Origin: Flammula alnicola
Lineage: Eukaryota > Basidiomycota > Agaricomycetes > Agaricales > Strophariaceae
Length of the DNA stretch: 64,000 bases
Assembly (NCBI GenBank): GCA_015499995.1
Contig: JADNRV010000004.1
Span: forward strand, 682,001 to 746,000
Direction: 5' to 3'
The position numbers and the translations under genes are program-made. The notes beneath the pieces were generated by a model that made no database searches, was not told where the DNA came from, and was given only the letters and a program-made list of their open reading frames with translations. Below, piece after piece: positions 46,200 to 58,832 of this stretch. How positions within the stretch are numbered: position 1 is the stretch's first letter; every line of letters begins with the position of its first letter.

Positions 46200-47330
46200 T
46201 AGCGTTGGCGGAAAGAATTGTGCAGTCAACGTAACGCGTCACCGCCGTCACGGACTTGGACGGCACGCGCCCGAAATTTAAACGTAAGGTTAAGGTTGTG
46301 TGGGATCTTATCTTACCTTAGTATCTGAAATGCTCCAGCGCCAATGTTGTACTTAAGTAATGTTTTGAACCCATGTTCCCGGTATAAAGACCGAGAGTCA
46401 GCTGAGAGTCGGTCCATCTTAACCCAATCTTGAATAACGGTTTGTGTATTTCCATAATGAGGAAATTTTTTTTTGAAGCAACCCTTAATTGACTCGGTGT
46501 TGACTCAATGCAAGTGCCTGCCAGGTGCCGCGTTTCATAGGAAGGCTTCACGAAGTCCTGGGTGGTGTTTTCGATTTTTCTAGAAAGGAAAATATCTTTA
46601 TTATCGTTTCAGTGATCAAACGTGCCAAAAATGTGCCGTAATTGGTGGTAGATTCTTCAGGCGACCAGAGGCAGTTCCCCGCAATGCAATTCCGAGCCTT
46701 CAGATTCCCAGACGACATCTATCGCATTGCTCTGGGAACCTTTCTCGAACAAGTTCCTGGTTTTCGGTCATACTTTGCAGGGTAAGTTGTATAGTTCCAG
46801 CGGTCAGAATGAACCTTACTGCTGGGCGCATTTATCGCGGCAAGCATGGGCCTGCGTTTCGTGGTATGCGCTTATTCGACAATATTTGTCATTGCAGTCA
46901 ACCTAATGACAGACGAGCGCGTCAGTACTTCAGAAAATGGGATGCTTGTGGTGGTTCTGACCTTTTGTCTATGATCCAATACGTTGTGCTGGCAACTATA
47001 TCCTTTCATGATAAACAGCAAATAGCACATCTTGTACAGGGGATATGAATGTCGGATCCTGGTTTACTGGGGACCAGGACGTCGGCTTAAATGCAAGTGC
47101 AACGTATATCTCGACAACCTATTAGCGACAGTCGACCGTCGAAAAGAAAGAGGCATCGTCCAAAATGGATACTTTCGTTAATCTCCTGGAACTTCGCACA
47201 TTTCTTGCCCACCCAGACGCTGCGTGCACGGCCCTCGATCCGATAATGAAGTACATCAGGACAAATCTAGTTCGTTCATTATACAGCCTATAACAAAGAA
47301 GGGTTCATCAAGTGTTCTAAAGCCATATAA
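46200..47330. other. Intergenic rhomboid / NUP85
   Basis: About 1.1 kb. The left end is the rhomboid promoter. Small plus-strand frames (46809-47048; 47165-47293) have no recognisable relatives. No gene supported. Confidence 0.35.
47165..47293 (+). CDS. Possible small ORF, unknown
   Basis: The ATG at 47165 opens 42 codons beginning MDTFVNLLELRTFLAHPDAA and ending MKYIRTNLVRSLYSL. The amphipathic composition is protein-like, but there is no intron, homologue or context to support it. It may be a leftover first exon. Confidence 0.15.
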   Translation: MDTFVNLLELRTFLAHPDAACTALDPIMKYIRTNLVRSLYSL

Positions 47331-50001
47331 TCAACCTCCCCCCACACCTAAGGCAAGAGACCTAGCAAAATAGCGAGCCAGCGCAAGGCGCACTGTTTTC
47401 AGTCTCTCGAGTGCTTCTTTTTCACCCTGTCCCCGAATCACACGGGTCAATACCGACAGATAATCGTCACCTGCTCCTTGAGATGTCCGAACAAAGATTT
47501 CTTCAAGTTTTTGAAGCAATAATGATGCACCGGAGGAAGAGAATAATAGTGCCGGTGCTATATAGATCTTAACAGAAGTTCAATCAGATATAAAATATTA
47601 TTGACTTACCATATTGAAGGAGTTGCACACAGTCACATAGAACAACAGCCCACCACGACGTTGGAGCCACATCCTCCACAAAAATGGCAATGAGATCCGA
47701 AGCTGCGTCTTGATATTCTTGCTTCTGGATGAGTTCGTGAAACCGAGCATATCTGACAGCGAATATCAACCGGTGTACGAAAACACCTTGTATCGTTGAC
47801 TGCGTCCTCAGCTCTTGGACAGACGGCGCTATCGCCAAGGCATATTGGGTAAACTTCTGTGAGCCTTGAAAAAGATTTGAGCCCCAAAACTCTCCGACAG
47901 ATGATAGAGCCTGATTCGTACCGCTGGTGATGTATTCATCTAGTACGCGGTCCACAATGCGTGCCAAGCCCCGCCAGTCTTCCGCAGATGTGCAGTAAGA
48001 GACGGCTAAACCATAATCTTTGTCGGAAACTAGTGTTTGTGCTGCAATCTAATTAAGCAAGTCAAGTAGAGTCCAAGTCCTGACCATAAGATATAGACAT
48101 ACCCGGCATACCGTCCGCCTCACACTCTCCCGCTTATACTCAAAACACGTTTTGTTGACGTCTTTCAAAACACCGACGATATCGCCCGCGCGAATTCGAG
48201 GGTCCACCTTGAGGTCGGAATTCTGTTCATGTAACCGCAATGGCACCCGTAGCAGGACTTCATCGGCGCGCTTCTGCCCGATATCTCCACACGAGTACAT
48301 GTAATCGACAGTGATTCGCCACAGTGCAGAATCGGAATGTAGATAATCGGCGTAAGACAGGATGTATTGGTCCCGCAGTGATAATCCTGAGCTACACAGA
48401 GATAAGAATAATTCCCGAACACATAGGTTGAAACTCACTCATCATCCACATCGGATTCTATAAGCTGAAGAGATTCCAAGATATCCGCGAAATGAGCGGA
48501 CAACCAACAATCCAGTTGATGGGCATGTTGCAACGCTTCTGCCGGTTGGCCGGAGAAAAGAGCGGCGTGGATCACGTCTTCAGCATCTGTAGGGTCGGGA
48601 GGCATGTCGCTCAATATCTGGGAAACAACCTCACTGAAAAGACCATTAGAACATGGGAAACAAAAGAGCGAATCGTTGCTTACGGTATATCTTGTCGTCT
48701 CATTCGAGGATCGACAAATATACTCCAAGCAACACAAACCTCTTTCCAATCGGCCCCTAGATCTTCGCAGACCCTTTGAATGACTTCCTGACGCCCCTCT
48801 AAAATCCCGACAATATCGCTGAGTTTGTCCCACCAATTATCGAAGTCGTCAAATCTGGCATTCTCGGGAACTCGGTCCATCTCTATTCGAAGCGCCTTCA
48901 CTTTATCGCCCCAACGGCGAATGGCGTACGCGAACTCCTTCTCTGCAGTGAAGTTCATCAGACGGGGTTGTGATTCGACCAGAGGAATCAGAGTGCTGGT
49001 CAAACGTTGAAGTTTATCAGAGGGATGTTGTTGAAGAACCCCTAAGAAAAAGAGAGAAGCTTTGGAAAGTCCGCGTAGGATTGCTCTGAGATTTGTCAAT
49101 ATAAATATACGACGAACATTTGGAAAACTTGCCGAGTCAAATATGGCCAAAACGTCTCATCTTCCCAAGGCCGATCCAGCGCACTCAATTGGTCCCCTTC
49201 TTCAGTTGATGGCTCAATGAAATGCGTGTTGAGCCACTCCATTAGTTCGTCCGCGACAGGAGCTTGTTCATATCCAGGTTCAGGTAGATAGAGCACCACG
49301 AACAAGGAAAAGCACGTGTAGAGACTGCGATAATGGTCGCTGCTAAATTGAAGGGGACCGTCTGGTCGAGGTATTGGTTGCTTTGAGATGGACGTTAGTA
49401 CTTGTAAAATATTGTTCTGAGCACGAATCAAGAAACTGACCGAAGCATGCACCCAGCATTCCTTGATGAAATTAACATAATCTATGGCGAGTTTGCGTAT
49501 CATTGTCAAGCATTGTTCGCTTTGTATCCTATTGCATGTTGTAAGATCAAGAGTGCGTCATATAAAATGTTCTCCTCACCAGCCTGGCTCTTGGCTAGCC
49601 GCGTTTTGCAACAGTTTTTGAAAAGCAGTAAAGATAACAAGGGTATCTGTAAGGAACTGGAGTAAATATCAATCAGCTGCGTACAATGAACAAACACAGG
49701 AAAACTTACTAATCGCCTTTCTGATGATGGAACGGCATTCAGGCTGGCAAAATATACGGGTTGCTCGTCATCTACTGCACGGTTCTTGTCCGTAGTTGGC
49801 GGGTTCTTGCAACGAAAGGTCATACATATAGGAACGCCGACATATTTTTCAAAGTCTTACAACATTCTTTATGTATACCGCTAAAGAGTTGTCCGACGGA
49901 GAGAGAGCAAACGAGATGGTTTGTCCTGCTTTGACAAGTTCATCAAATTTGCCAACCTCAACTAAGGGCGGAGCAAGATTGAGGTTTTCCGTTCCAAACA
50001 T
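47331..50001 (-). CDS. NUP85: Nucleoporin Nup85
   Basis: Alpha-solenoid (ACE1) scaffold of the Nup84/Nup107-160 Y-complex of the nuclear pore. The ATG at 50001 gives MFGTENLNLAPPLVEVGKFD, then a short beta segment (TISFALSPSDNSLAVYIK) and, after an intron, NPPTTDKNRAVDDEQPVYFA. Helical landmarks: ASLFFLGVLQQHPSDKLQRL, FDNWWDKLSDIVGILEGRQE, DWKEVCVAWSIFVDPRMRRQ, ILSDMPPDPTDAEDVIHAAL, LRDQYILSYADYLHSDSALW and RITVDYMYSCGDIGQKRADE with VLLRVPLRL, the conserved Nup85 block. It ends at TGA 47333-47331. About ten introns. Length is about 720 residues. Confidence 0.88.
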
Positions 50002-52271
50002 CACATATGCGCTGGTGGCCAGGGTTCGATTAGATGATGCAACTTGGGAGCTTTGGACGTTGGATGTGGAGAATCGGCGCGTTTTCGGGAGCAACCAGTC
50101 GCGCAAACAATGAACAATGAACTTCGTCTGAATCAAGCTTACGTAACTGACGTTCATTTCAACTCCGCGAACTTGAAACCAACCACTTATGGACGACGTA
50201 ACCCGACTCGGCGAATTACCTACCAACAACATAAAAAAATTCCCTTCCATGTTCTCTGTCTACCACGATGGGATAAAAATTAATCTCAAAGGAGACTCGA
50301 GTCAGGTCAATGGAATCTCCCCCAAACTTCGACGATAGTCAATAACTCTGCCACTTCCACTGGGAGTGCTTTACTATCATATGAAAGTTAAAAGTATTCG
50401 AAATTCTGCATTGTATCAATCTGCAGCCAGGAGCCTGATATGCTAGCTCAGGCTCTTCATGGCATAGCGTCCGCCGTAGGTCTTTAGCGGAGTGGATTCT
50501 GCTTCTCTGGCAACTCCCAAGAGAAGCTTCTACACCCCTTGATTCAGCTCAGCAGATGGATTTTTCGAAGCCACACGGAGAACAGCGGCCCACGTAGGGC
50601 TGAATATAAATGGATAAACATTTCGACTAGGTGCAAACCGCCAATAGAAGAGAGACAAAAGTCCCTGATCCAGATTTCGGAATACCTCCGCAATCAATCT
50701 AGCATCGCCGTAGACTAAGCGTTACCTAACGGGTACATGTCACCAGGAGCAGCGAAGCGACGATCTGGCAGCTTGCACACGCCAGTCGCAAAATGGGGGA
50801 CAAGCTGCGCTTGTGACTTGCGAAATTGGGTGACTTGTTGCTTCACAATCGCGACGGCCAATGGTAGCTGTCTAAAAATTAGCAACCTGGTGGGCTGTTC
50901 TCAGGAGACGTTCGACGCACTCTAATGGCCACCCCATCTAGGCTTATACAGCCTCCCTGAAAACTTCTTACTGGCAGTGTGGTCACATTGGCCTACTCAA
51001 TGACCGTTTCATTTACCCCAGGTCTAGTTTTGGTCGCGTACTGTTCGACTCGGAGTGGGAAAATCTTGAACATATCTATACCCCGGCTCATTCTCAAGCG
51101 AGTCTGAATTTATACGTCCCTCCAGATAAATACCGGTAGTTGAAACACGATTTCTGGCATGTCATTCACGTCTCGATTCTCGGGAATCCTGACTCACAAT
51201 AACGTCACGCGGCAGCGGGCCCTTCGTGGTGTGTTACATTCCCTTGTCATTTCCTCCATAGGAAGTAAAATCCTCCAGAAAAAAGTCTATCGCACGCCTC
51301 AAGAGAGATCCTTAAGCAGGTTAAATTTATTTACAGGCTCGATTATTCTGTCCGTTGATTTTTACACCACAGAAAGACATGGGATATATCGCTTTTAAAA
51401 GCCGTGCCGTCCGACCCAAAAGAATATCTAGTGAGCAAGAATTTAATACAAGGCAGGTCGAACGAAGTGAGTAATTCCTTAGAAATCCATTCGCTCACAC
51501 GCACACCTTGAATCTTGACAGATTAATCCGTGATGGAAGTTGGGAAAACGAACGGGGCTCTGCCTGCCAAAAAAAGGCTCCAAGTAAATAAATCTCTGTT
51601 TGTGCCTCTGAACTTTGCTATGTGGATACTGGTTCTAAGCTTAACAAATCCTATCAGGCACTGTTTGTTTATCTGATGTTATCGTACTTCTATGGTCAGG
51701 TTACCCCCGGGCCCCCCAATTCACACCTTCTACAAGCTGACGGTGTCGTAACTTCTTTCCTGGGTAAGGCCGACATATCCATGGATAGCCTGCAGTTTGT
51801 CGGTTATTAAAAAGTAAAGCCTCCATATATCCTCAAGGCCCTACTGCTGGAATAAATTGCCCATGCGCGAACCAGAGAATGGCGCTATTCAATGCGGAGT
51901 GTAGAACTTGGGACAGTGCTTGTGATCCCTAAAGCCATCAAGACCTCACCCTATAACAGGACAGCTTGAGAGAATCCACAAGAACGGTTAGGCCATGATG
52001 AATTTTTGTCCAGGATTCTTGCCACCGTCCAAAAATGCACGGACCCCGCCAGGCTATGACTAGTACAAGGCTGGACTAATCTTGGGTATATTACCCACCA
52101 CAATGGCGCAGGCTCCAAATGATATGTCATATGAAGGGAATACAAGTTTAAATTCCATTGCCCTAAGGGAACCATAATGCTTTTAATAAATCACTTATTT
52201 GATATACGAAGCAAAGAATAAATAAGACTTCTTTCCTACTCACACGAGACACCAAACGCAATTATAGCCAC
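50002..52271. other. 2.3-kb stretch without recognisable genes
   Basis: From the Nup85 start to the RING gene stop. The left end is the NUP85 promoter. Small open frames at 50737-50925, 51159-51398 and 51622-51810 (plus) and 51951-52175 (minus) show no family resemblance, no splice-consistent extension and no terminal repeats that would prove a transposon. It may be decayed mobile or genic DNA. Confidence 0.4.
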
Positions 52272-54395
52272 TCAAAACTCCTCAGCATCAATCCAAACCT
52301 CTGTATCCGTCGTATCATACTCTTCAACCTCGTCTGCTCGCACAAGCCGCCTCGCATCCACTGCACCCAGAAAAACACCGCGTCTACGGGTTACCTGCCA
52401 ACGTATTGGGTTATTCTTGATGTCTTCCAAGATGTTGGTGATGAACGCCTCCCCATCGACGTCATCTTGGTCGAGACTGATGTTCCAACCCAGAAATACA
52501 CGGTTCATGCAATCCTCTTCGTCGTCGCTGTCGTCATCAGAAGCATAGAGGTGGTTCAATGACCGAAGCGATAAGATGATGCCACTATTGTGGCGATAGG
52601 CAACGTCGTAATTTCGGAGCATTTCCCAGCTGCATCCTCTTTGAAGCAGTTTGAGGGTTTCCGAGGTTTCCTGCTCAGCCGCGGTATACTGGGTGCCTGT
52701 CATTCTGGGAGGCGCCCATCGCGGCAGGATGTGCAAGTGTTGTTCCACGTCGTCGTCATCTTCGCTGGCATTCTCACCTTGGTCTTGGTCCTCATCTTGG
52801 TCCTCATCATCATCGTCTTCAGCTTCGCTATCGGTGCTTTCAGCATCGGGGAAGAGCGCTCTCCGAAGTTCTCTTTGTCGATACCATCCAATGAGGACTT
52901 GCTGGTCCTCATCCTCAGATTCAGACTCAAGGTCAGAGTCATCGCCGTCCTCGTCCTCTTCGCTTGACAGAAATATTCCTTTCCAAGGATCCTGGTTGTC
53001 CGCATCAGTAGTAGTTGGTCTATTAGATGCAGAAGCCTGTCCTGGGCCTGCAGACGACGGTCTTGCCTTTCTGAGGGCGGAAGAAACAGCCTTAACCATA
53101 AAGACTGGTACAGGACGGGACTTCACTGTCGCCCGGCATGAAGGGCAGGATTTGGAACGCATGAGAATATAATGTGGATCCGTTAGCTCGTCGGGATCGA
53201 TATCCATGTCGTCCAATGTCGGAGGAGCCTTCCGGAACCATTCCTGAAGGCATGAGAGGCACAAAACGTGACCGCAAGGTGAGAGACTACATAAATGCTG
53301 AGTAAAAAAGATTATCCAATCTTTCCTTGCAGTGACACGCACACAAATGGTCGATCTGGCAGGTCCATGCATATCTGGCATTGGATAGAAGATTCGATCG
53401 TCAAGAGAACCTGTGAAGGGCACGGGGAATAAAAGGCATAATATCAGTTCATGCGCAACGTAACTTGTGAGACCAGTACTAACCTCTTCGGCTGTCTTGT
53501 GTTTATTTTTAATTATAGATAATTCGGATTCCTTCTCTTGCGCGGCCTACACCAAATGTCAGGCAGCGTCCTTGCTGGGCACCAATGACCAGCGTACCAA
53601 AAGCGCCGCGTTTAACTCAACCTTACTTTCTTCGAGTTTCTAAGAACGAATTGATCAATAAAGTAGAGAGAAGCATGAGGCCCTGAATACAAACTTTGCA
53701 GTGTCGCTTGGACACCTTTTTAGTCTCGTGCAAAGCTTCTTTCAAGGTTTCAATTTCTTTCTTCATGCGTTCGAATTCTGCTACTGCAACGGACCTGTAA
53801 ACACAGGTTCTTGAGATACATCGCGTCGAATTGCATCGTTTTTATTAGCTTCATTGTACGCCCGACCTATGTGACTATCATGGGGCTGGTGAGAACTATG
53901 TTTGGCGGTGACAGTTTTCCCATTCTTGACTGAGGAAATCGGAGGTAATTCAGAGTGTAAAGGCGGAGGACGTGACATCGGAGTGGAAACGAAAGGCGAA
54001 TAAACGTGTGGAGATGATGCAAGGGGGGTCCGGGTGGCATGCACAATTCTGTTTTCAGGTTTATCGAAGTGGTTTGGTTGAGATGCTGACGTTAAAGATT
54101 TCTTCCTTTTAAGAGAACGCGGTGGATTGGAAGAGAGCGTCATGGGGGTATCCTTTGCATCAGGCTTATGATACCTGTCTACAGAGGAGTTAAGATTGGA
54201 TTGAGGGAGTGGGGAGCTGCGACGGTCTGTTCCATCTCGAATGGACGTTACGGGCGACTCGTCGAGAGAGACAGGTATGGAGCTAGATTGTAGGAGGTGA
54301 GCCACCCGCTTTCGTATAATTTCACTTCCAGAACGCCTTCTAGTACTCGATGCGGTTTCCTTGAGCTCGTCACGTCTCGGACGCCCATCCGCCAT
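52272..54395 (-). CDS. RING-finger protein with acidic C-terminal region
   Basis: Probable E3 ubiquitin ligase. The ATG at 54395 opens a basic disordered region (MADGRPRRDELKETASSTRR, NPPRSLKRKKSLTSASQ) with a possible nuclear signal. A coiled coil follows (EFERMKKEIETLKEALHETK, EKESELSIIKNKHKTAEE). The RING is QCQICMDLPDRPFVC, then SPCGHVLCLSCLQEWFRKAP and, after a 30-residue acidic loop, SKSCPSCRATVKSRPVPVF: C-x2-C ... C-x-H-x2-C-x2-C ... C-x2-C. The long loop before the last Cys pair is unusual. After it comes a highly acidic stretch (DEDGDDSDLESESEDEDQQ, DDDDEDQDEDQDQGEN) and a folded-looking end with RWQVTRRRGVFLGAVDARRL, stop TAA at 52272. It resembles the CHFR-type RING in order but lacks an FHA domain. 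Shares its promoter with ARG1. Confidence 0.82.
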
Positions 54396-54813
54396 TGATA
54401 GCGCTCAAAGCCAAGACTGAGTATTCCTCCGAAAGCATGAATGTCCGACGGATCCTGAAGGATGAGAGTAGCGTACCAATGTGTTCATTAATTAAACCCC
54501 CTGCCGATGCTATGCTAAATTCAGGGGCCTTTGGGAACAACTGGCGAACTGACGACGAGGAGAAAACAAGTCGGAGGAGACGCACGGCACAATGACATAA
54601 GTAGTAACTGTAAAGACACGATCGTCACGGTTTGCCATTGTGACCGATAAGATTAACTGATTGGAGTCCGATTTGAGGGCTCGATGTAAATATCAAAAAG
54701 CGACTACGGCCGAAACATACTTAAAGGATTCGTTGATAACAAATTTTATATTTCATCCTACCTTGACTCCTCCCACATCTCACATCCTTCTCCGGACTAT
54801 CTCTGTTCATATA
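54396..54813. promoter_or_regulatory. Bidirectional promoter RING / ARG1
   Basis: 418 bp between divergent ATGs. TGACTC at 54764-54769, 45 bp before the ARG1 ATG, matches the half-site of the Gcn4/CPC1 amino-acid-control factor; ARG1 is a classical target in ascomycetes. The position suggests it may fall in the leader, so function is uncertain. Confidence 0.4.
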
Positions 54814-56616
54814 ATGCCCGCAAATTCTGGTCGTGTGCTGCTCGCCTACTCCGGAGGCTTGGGTGAGTTGTGTTAGGATCTTCGATTGGCGCGTCATTGA
54901 TTTGATCATGACTCGAGATACCTCATGTATCCTTGCCTGGTTGATTGAGCAGGGCTATGAGGTCTATGCTTTCATGGCTGATGTCGGGCAGGAGGAGGTA
55001 TGAACTTTCACAAGGTTGTCAGTGCCTGAACATCCACGGATTCAATTCTTTTTCTAGGATTTCGCTGCTGCAGAGAAAAAAGCTCTCAAAGTCGGTGCAA
55101 AGAAATTTTTCTTGGCGGTATGTTGTTCGTGAATCGCGGAGAGACCATATCTAAATCGATGTTTTACAGGACCTGAAACGCGAGTTTATTACGGAACTTA
55201 TCTACCCTGCCGTCCAAGCCAACTGCATCTATGAGGTTTATACTCACTTTTGAATGTGTATCCAATAGCGTCCACTCATTATCTCGTGCAGAATGTCTAT
55301 CTCCTCGGCACTTCGCTCGCTCGTCCCGTAATCGCCCGTGGTATGATTGCTATTGCTGATAAGGAGGGTTGCGAGTGAGTCATTTCCGTTTTAGTGATCT
55401 TACTCCCCCATTGCACGAATGGCCGGGTCTCGTGTCTTGGGATGTGATTACACTGTTCATCCACGTTTTACTTATACAACTTTTTTTCCAGCTATGTCTC
55501 CCATGGTTGCACTGGCAAAGGAAACGATCAGGTCCGATTTGAACTTGCCTTCTACGGACTCAAGCCCGACATCAAGGTGGTCGCCCCATGGCGTATTCCT
55601 GGTTCGTTCTAAGTCCCTTTTTACAATTCATGAAATTGAAGAGAGAAAATTCCAAGAATTCTACAACCGCTTCCCCGGCCGTCAGGCCCTCCTCACTTAC
55701 GCCGAACAGCAGGGTATCCCCGTCGTCCAGACCGCTTCTAAGCCATGGTCGACCGACGAGAACTTGTTCCACATCTCATACGAAGCTGGAATCCTCGAGG
55801 ACCCCAATATCACCCCTCCTGTCGACATGTGGAAGCTTACCACCGCACCCGAAAACGCACCAGAAACTCCCCAGCGCATCGCCATCGAGTTCAAGGGTGG
55901 TCTTCCCATCAAGGTGACTGTACCAGCCGATGCCAAGGAATACACCGACGCCGTCGAGATCTTCCTTGCACTCAACGCTCTCGGCAGGAAACACGGCATC
56001 GGCCGAATTGATATCGTCGAGAACCGATTCATCGGTGTCAAGTCGCGAGGATGCTACGAGTCGCCTGGCGCTACCATCTTACGCGTCGCCCACGTCGATC
56101 TCGAGGGTCTCACCCTCGACAGGAACGTCCGCGCGTTGAGAGATCAGTTCACAACCATCGAACTCAGCCGAATCTTGTACAACGGCCACTTCTTCACCCC
56201 TGAGCGAGAGTTCATCACTAGCTCAATCCCCACGAGCCAGAGGACCGTCAACGGACTGGTCAAGTTGAAGCTCTACAAAGGCAACGTCGTCGTTGAGGGT
56301 CGTTCTAGTTCCGAGGTGAGATAAAAAGATTTAATTCACTAATGACCTTATGCTAAACTCACTGTTTTTCCCCCTTCTGCCTAGGGCCTCTATGACGAGC
56401 AACAGTCCTCCATGGACGAACTCGGCGGTTTCGAGCCCACCGACACCACTGGTTTCATCCAGATCGAGTCTATCAGGATCAAAAAGTAAGCAATGGAATT
56501 TCAGTGCATTTGCCTTGTTCCTCACACCTCATTCTTTATCCAGGTGGGCACAAGCCAACATCCGCAAGGGTCAAGCTGGTGTTGAACCCAAAGATGTCTA
56601 CGGCAGCCGAACTTAA
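54814..56616 (+). CDS. ARG1: Argininosuccinate synthase
   Basis: Joins citrulline and aspartate with ATP to make argininosuccinate in arginine synthesis. The ATG at 54814 gives [16 protein letters not shown], then [20 protein letters not shown]: the SGGLDTS ATP-pyrophosphatase loop, cut by an intron before Asp. Further signatures: [94 protein letters not shown] and [20 protein letters not shown]. It ends KDVYGSRT with TAA 56614-56616. About 415 residues, normal. Eight introns, all in frame; intact. Confidence 0.97.
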
Positions 56617-57222
56617 ACAATATCTGCTTCAAACAAAAATCCGGGAAATTGCTTCCTTAGGATCGCTGCTCGAATGTACTTTGCATCTTGCTACCAATGG
56701 TGCTGAAATTACCTTGCAATTATAGCTGTTGTTCAGAACAGAAATTATAAATTAATACTGTAATCGTCTACTACCTGCTCTCTGATCTCGTAAGTTCTAT
56801 GTGTTGGGTGGGAGTGCGGGGCCAGTAGGAATATTACATCGCGAAATAATGTAGTATGAGTGGTGGTAATGGTCGAACTGGTTGTTCCCATCAGCTTAAT
56901 AGTATGCAAACGCGAGGCACATACGTCCTGGTGTAGACTTCTTGTTCCTATGTAGTGAAGGACTGCACCGCGTCAGGTCGTGGGGCAGGACCGTCGCCAA
57001 GGACAAAACCCAGGCGGTACGAGTCGCGCGCAGCTCCTTCAGGGAAGTATGGACATGGCCGTGGGTGGTAGGGCGATGGGTGCGGCAAAATAAGCCGTTT
57101 GCCGTCGTAGTGAGGACTGCAATCGAACAACATCCCTTGTTCGAGATAATTGTAGAGGATTGAATTTGGCCCTCGAGCGGGGTCCGACAAATGAATTCTT
57201 CCGTGCGGGAAGTGACAATCCG
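56617..57222. other. Convergent 3' flank ARG1 / Tpt1-like
   Basis: About 600 bp. Overlapping open frames on both strands at 56942-57271 lack any family resemblance and partly overlap the Tpt1-like 3' end. No gene supported. Confidence 0.35.
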
Positions 57223-58431
57223 TCACTTCAGCTTTTCCTTGGAGATGTCGAGAAGGAGTGCGCTCCTGCAAGCTTCCAATGGGATGACTCCGTCATGATT
57301 CCCAACAGCGTATAGTTTTACATCGTTGGTGTGGTAAAACGTGACACCTAACTCGGCTGCTTTTTCGCAGTCGATGGTAACACAGAGATACGTTTCTTGG
57401 TCAGGAATATTGTCTGAAGGATATTTAACTGGCGGAAAGGTAGTATTAATAATAGATGTTTACCTTTGAAAATGTTGGCTCCCCCCTTTTTATGCAGACG
57501 AATGAGATGATCTGGTCCTTCGGGGATTCCGTATTGGCCTGGACATAATTGATTAGAAGACGAAATCGGAGTGCGTAGAAAATGCTCACGTATATAATCC
57601 CAGTTCTGAGGCCGAGTCCTATACGCCACAGTTTGCAATTTCACCATCTTTAAAATCCTTTTACTAGTAGCAGAAACGCCCTATTATCGTGTTAGGAGAA
57701 TAAAAGGCTGAGGTCAAACATAATTGACGCACAGGGATTGAATGCATGTGCCGCGCCCTAACCCACCATACATCTTCAAGTTGTCCTTCGACCAGGTCGG
57801 GCAGAAATGACATCTCGAAACGGTCTTTTGGGTCATTATAAATCATCTTCGCAAATAACTGTGCTCCAAAATGTCTGAAGGGCGGGAAACGCAGCTTATG
57901 CCCTGCATCAGCATCGCAACGCTCCTGCTTCCAAAAAAAAAAACTCACAATGTCGGAGACGCGCACAAAACCATCGGGCGCGATATGATATCCTAGACTT
58001 CTGGCGGAATGGCGTAGAACCCAGCCAGCGAGAATACCAAATACGGCTTGGGGTGACTTGGCCTTGTCTTCCTCCAATACCTGTATAAGGCCGTCCGCGT
58101 GCTCGCGGCTGATAGTCTGGGCTTGCATTGGAGAGTTCCGCGAGAGAGCTTTTTCGGGAACTGGAATACCGTTAGGCCATTCATTTTCAACGTCCCAACG
58201 ACCTTGTGTGTTTGGGCTCAACGACGGGGAGACCAACTTGACATCTACCTGAAGTTGGTTCTCGGAGCCGGTCGGACTCTGTTCAGAAATATGAAAAGGT
58301 CTCGTGGAATAGAACCGAGGGGTCTTGCCCGAGTTGTGGCTTCCTATCCCGCGGCTTTGGGTGGCAAGACGCCTCGTCACCGATTGAAAGGCTTGGGCAC
58401 AGTAACCGCATCGCGTAACTGCAAGTTGCAT
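57223..58431 (-). CDS. Divergent Tpt1/KptA-like RNA 2'-phosphotransferase with mitochondrial-type presequence
   Basis: Tpt1 enzymes move the splice-junction 2'-phosphate of tRNA to NAD. The ATG at 58431 gives MQLAVTRCGYCAQAFQSVTR, RLATQSRGIGSHNSGKTPRF, basic and free of acids, like a mitochondrial presequence. The KptA lobe is recognisable: GWVLRHSARSLGYHIAPDGF and VRVSDIVSFF (LRH-x-A, DGFV), then VWWVRARHMHSIP (the R-A-x-x-H-S segment), and after an intron VKLQTVAYRTRPQNWDYIRE. The second lobe ends YLCVTIDCEKAAELGVTFYH, TNDVKLYAVGNHDGVIPLEA. The usual HGT and GLSRM-x-RxHIHL stretches are replaced by unrelated sequence, so activity is uncertain. Stop TGA 57225-57223. Three introns. Family call by order of motifs, not strong identity. 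Confidence 0.62.
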
Positions 58432-58832
58432 TTCGTAGTTGGATGAGCCGTAACAAGGAAAATGTTGACGCGCACGAACACCGCGTCTATGGACGAGAAA
58501 GCACTGACACGATGCTACGGAACGGAGAGAGCGACATGCAGACCCAGCTGTGAAGGTGACGGGAGCAGCGAAAACAAAATTTGGGATTCGGAACCCCGTT
58601 CATTGGGTTAAGATCACGTGCGATTACCATCATTTGTGCCTCGTGTTCACCGATCACTCTTCTCCTCCGACTCGGAGTCCAATCGGATGCCACTCCTGTA
58701 AGTAACTGACTCCTTCGTTATCGAAGCATAGCCCGGTTACTTTGAACAATCACAAGAGCTCTACTCTACATTTTCCAGATTCTCATACAATTTAATTACT
58801 ATTTTTTGGTACACACCCAGTAAGGCAATTAA
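58432..58832. other. Intergenic Tpt1-like promoter / SIR2 3' flank
   Basis: 400 bp between two minus-strand genes. Nothing recognised beyond expected promoter and terminator. Confidence 0.4.

Noticed and set aside
46809..47048. Plus-strand 79-codon ORF between rhomboid and NUP85
   Set aside because: Has an ATG but no homologue, no splice context and average composition.
52651..53172. Long plus-strand Ser-rich frame opposite the RING gene
   Set aside because: It is the antisense shadow of the acidic (GAT/GAC-rich) coding stretch.
56948..57271. Minus-strand frame overlapping the end of the Tpt1-like gene
   Set aside because: It overlaps the better supported last exon in another frame and shows Pro/His-rich composition typical of shadow frames.
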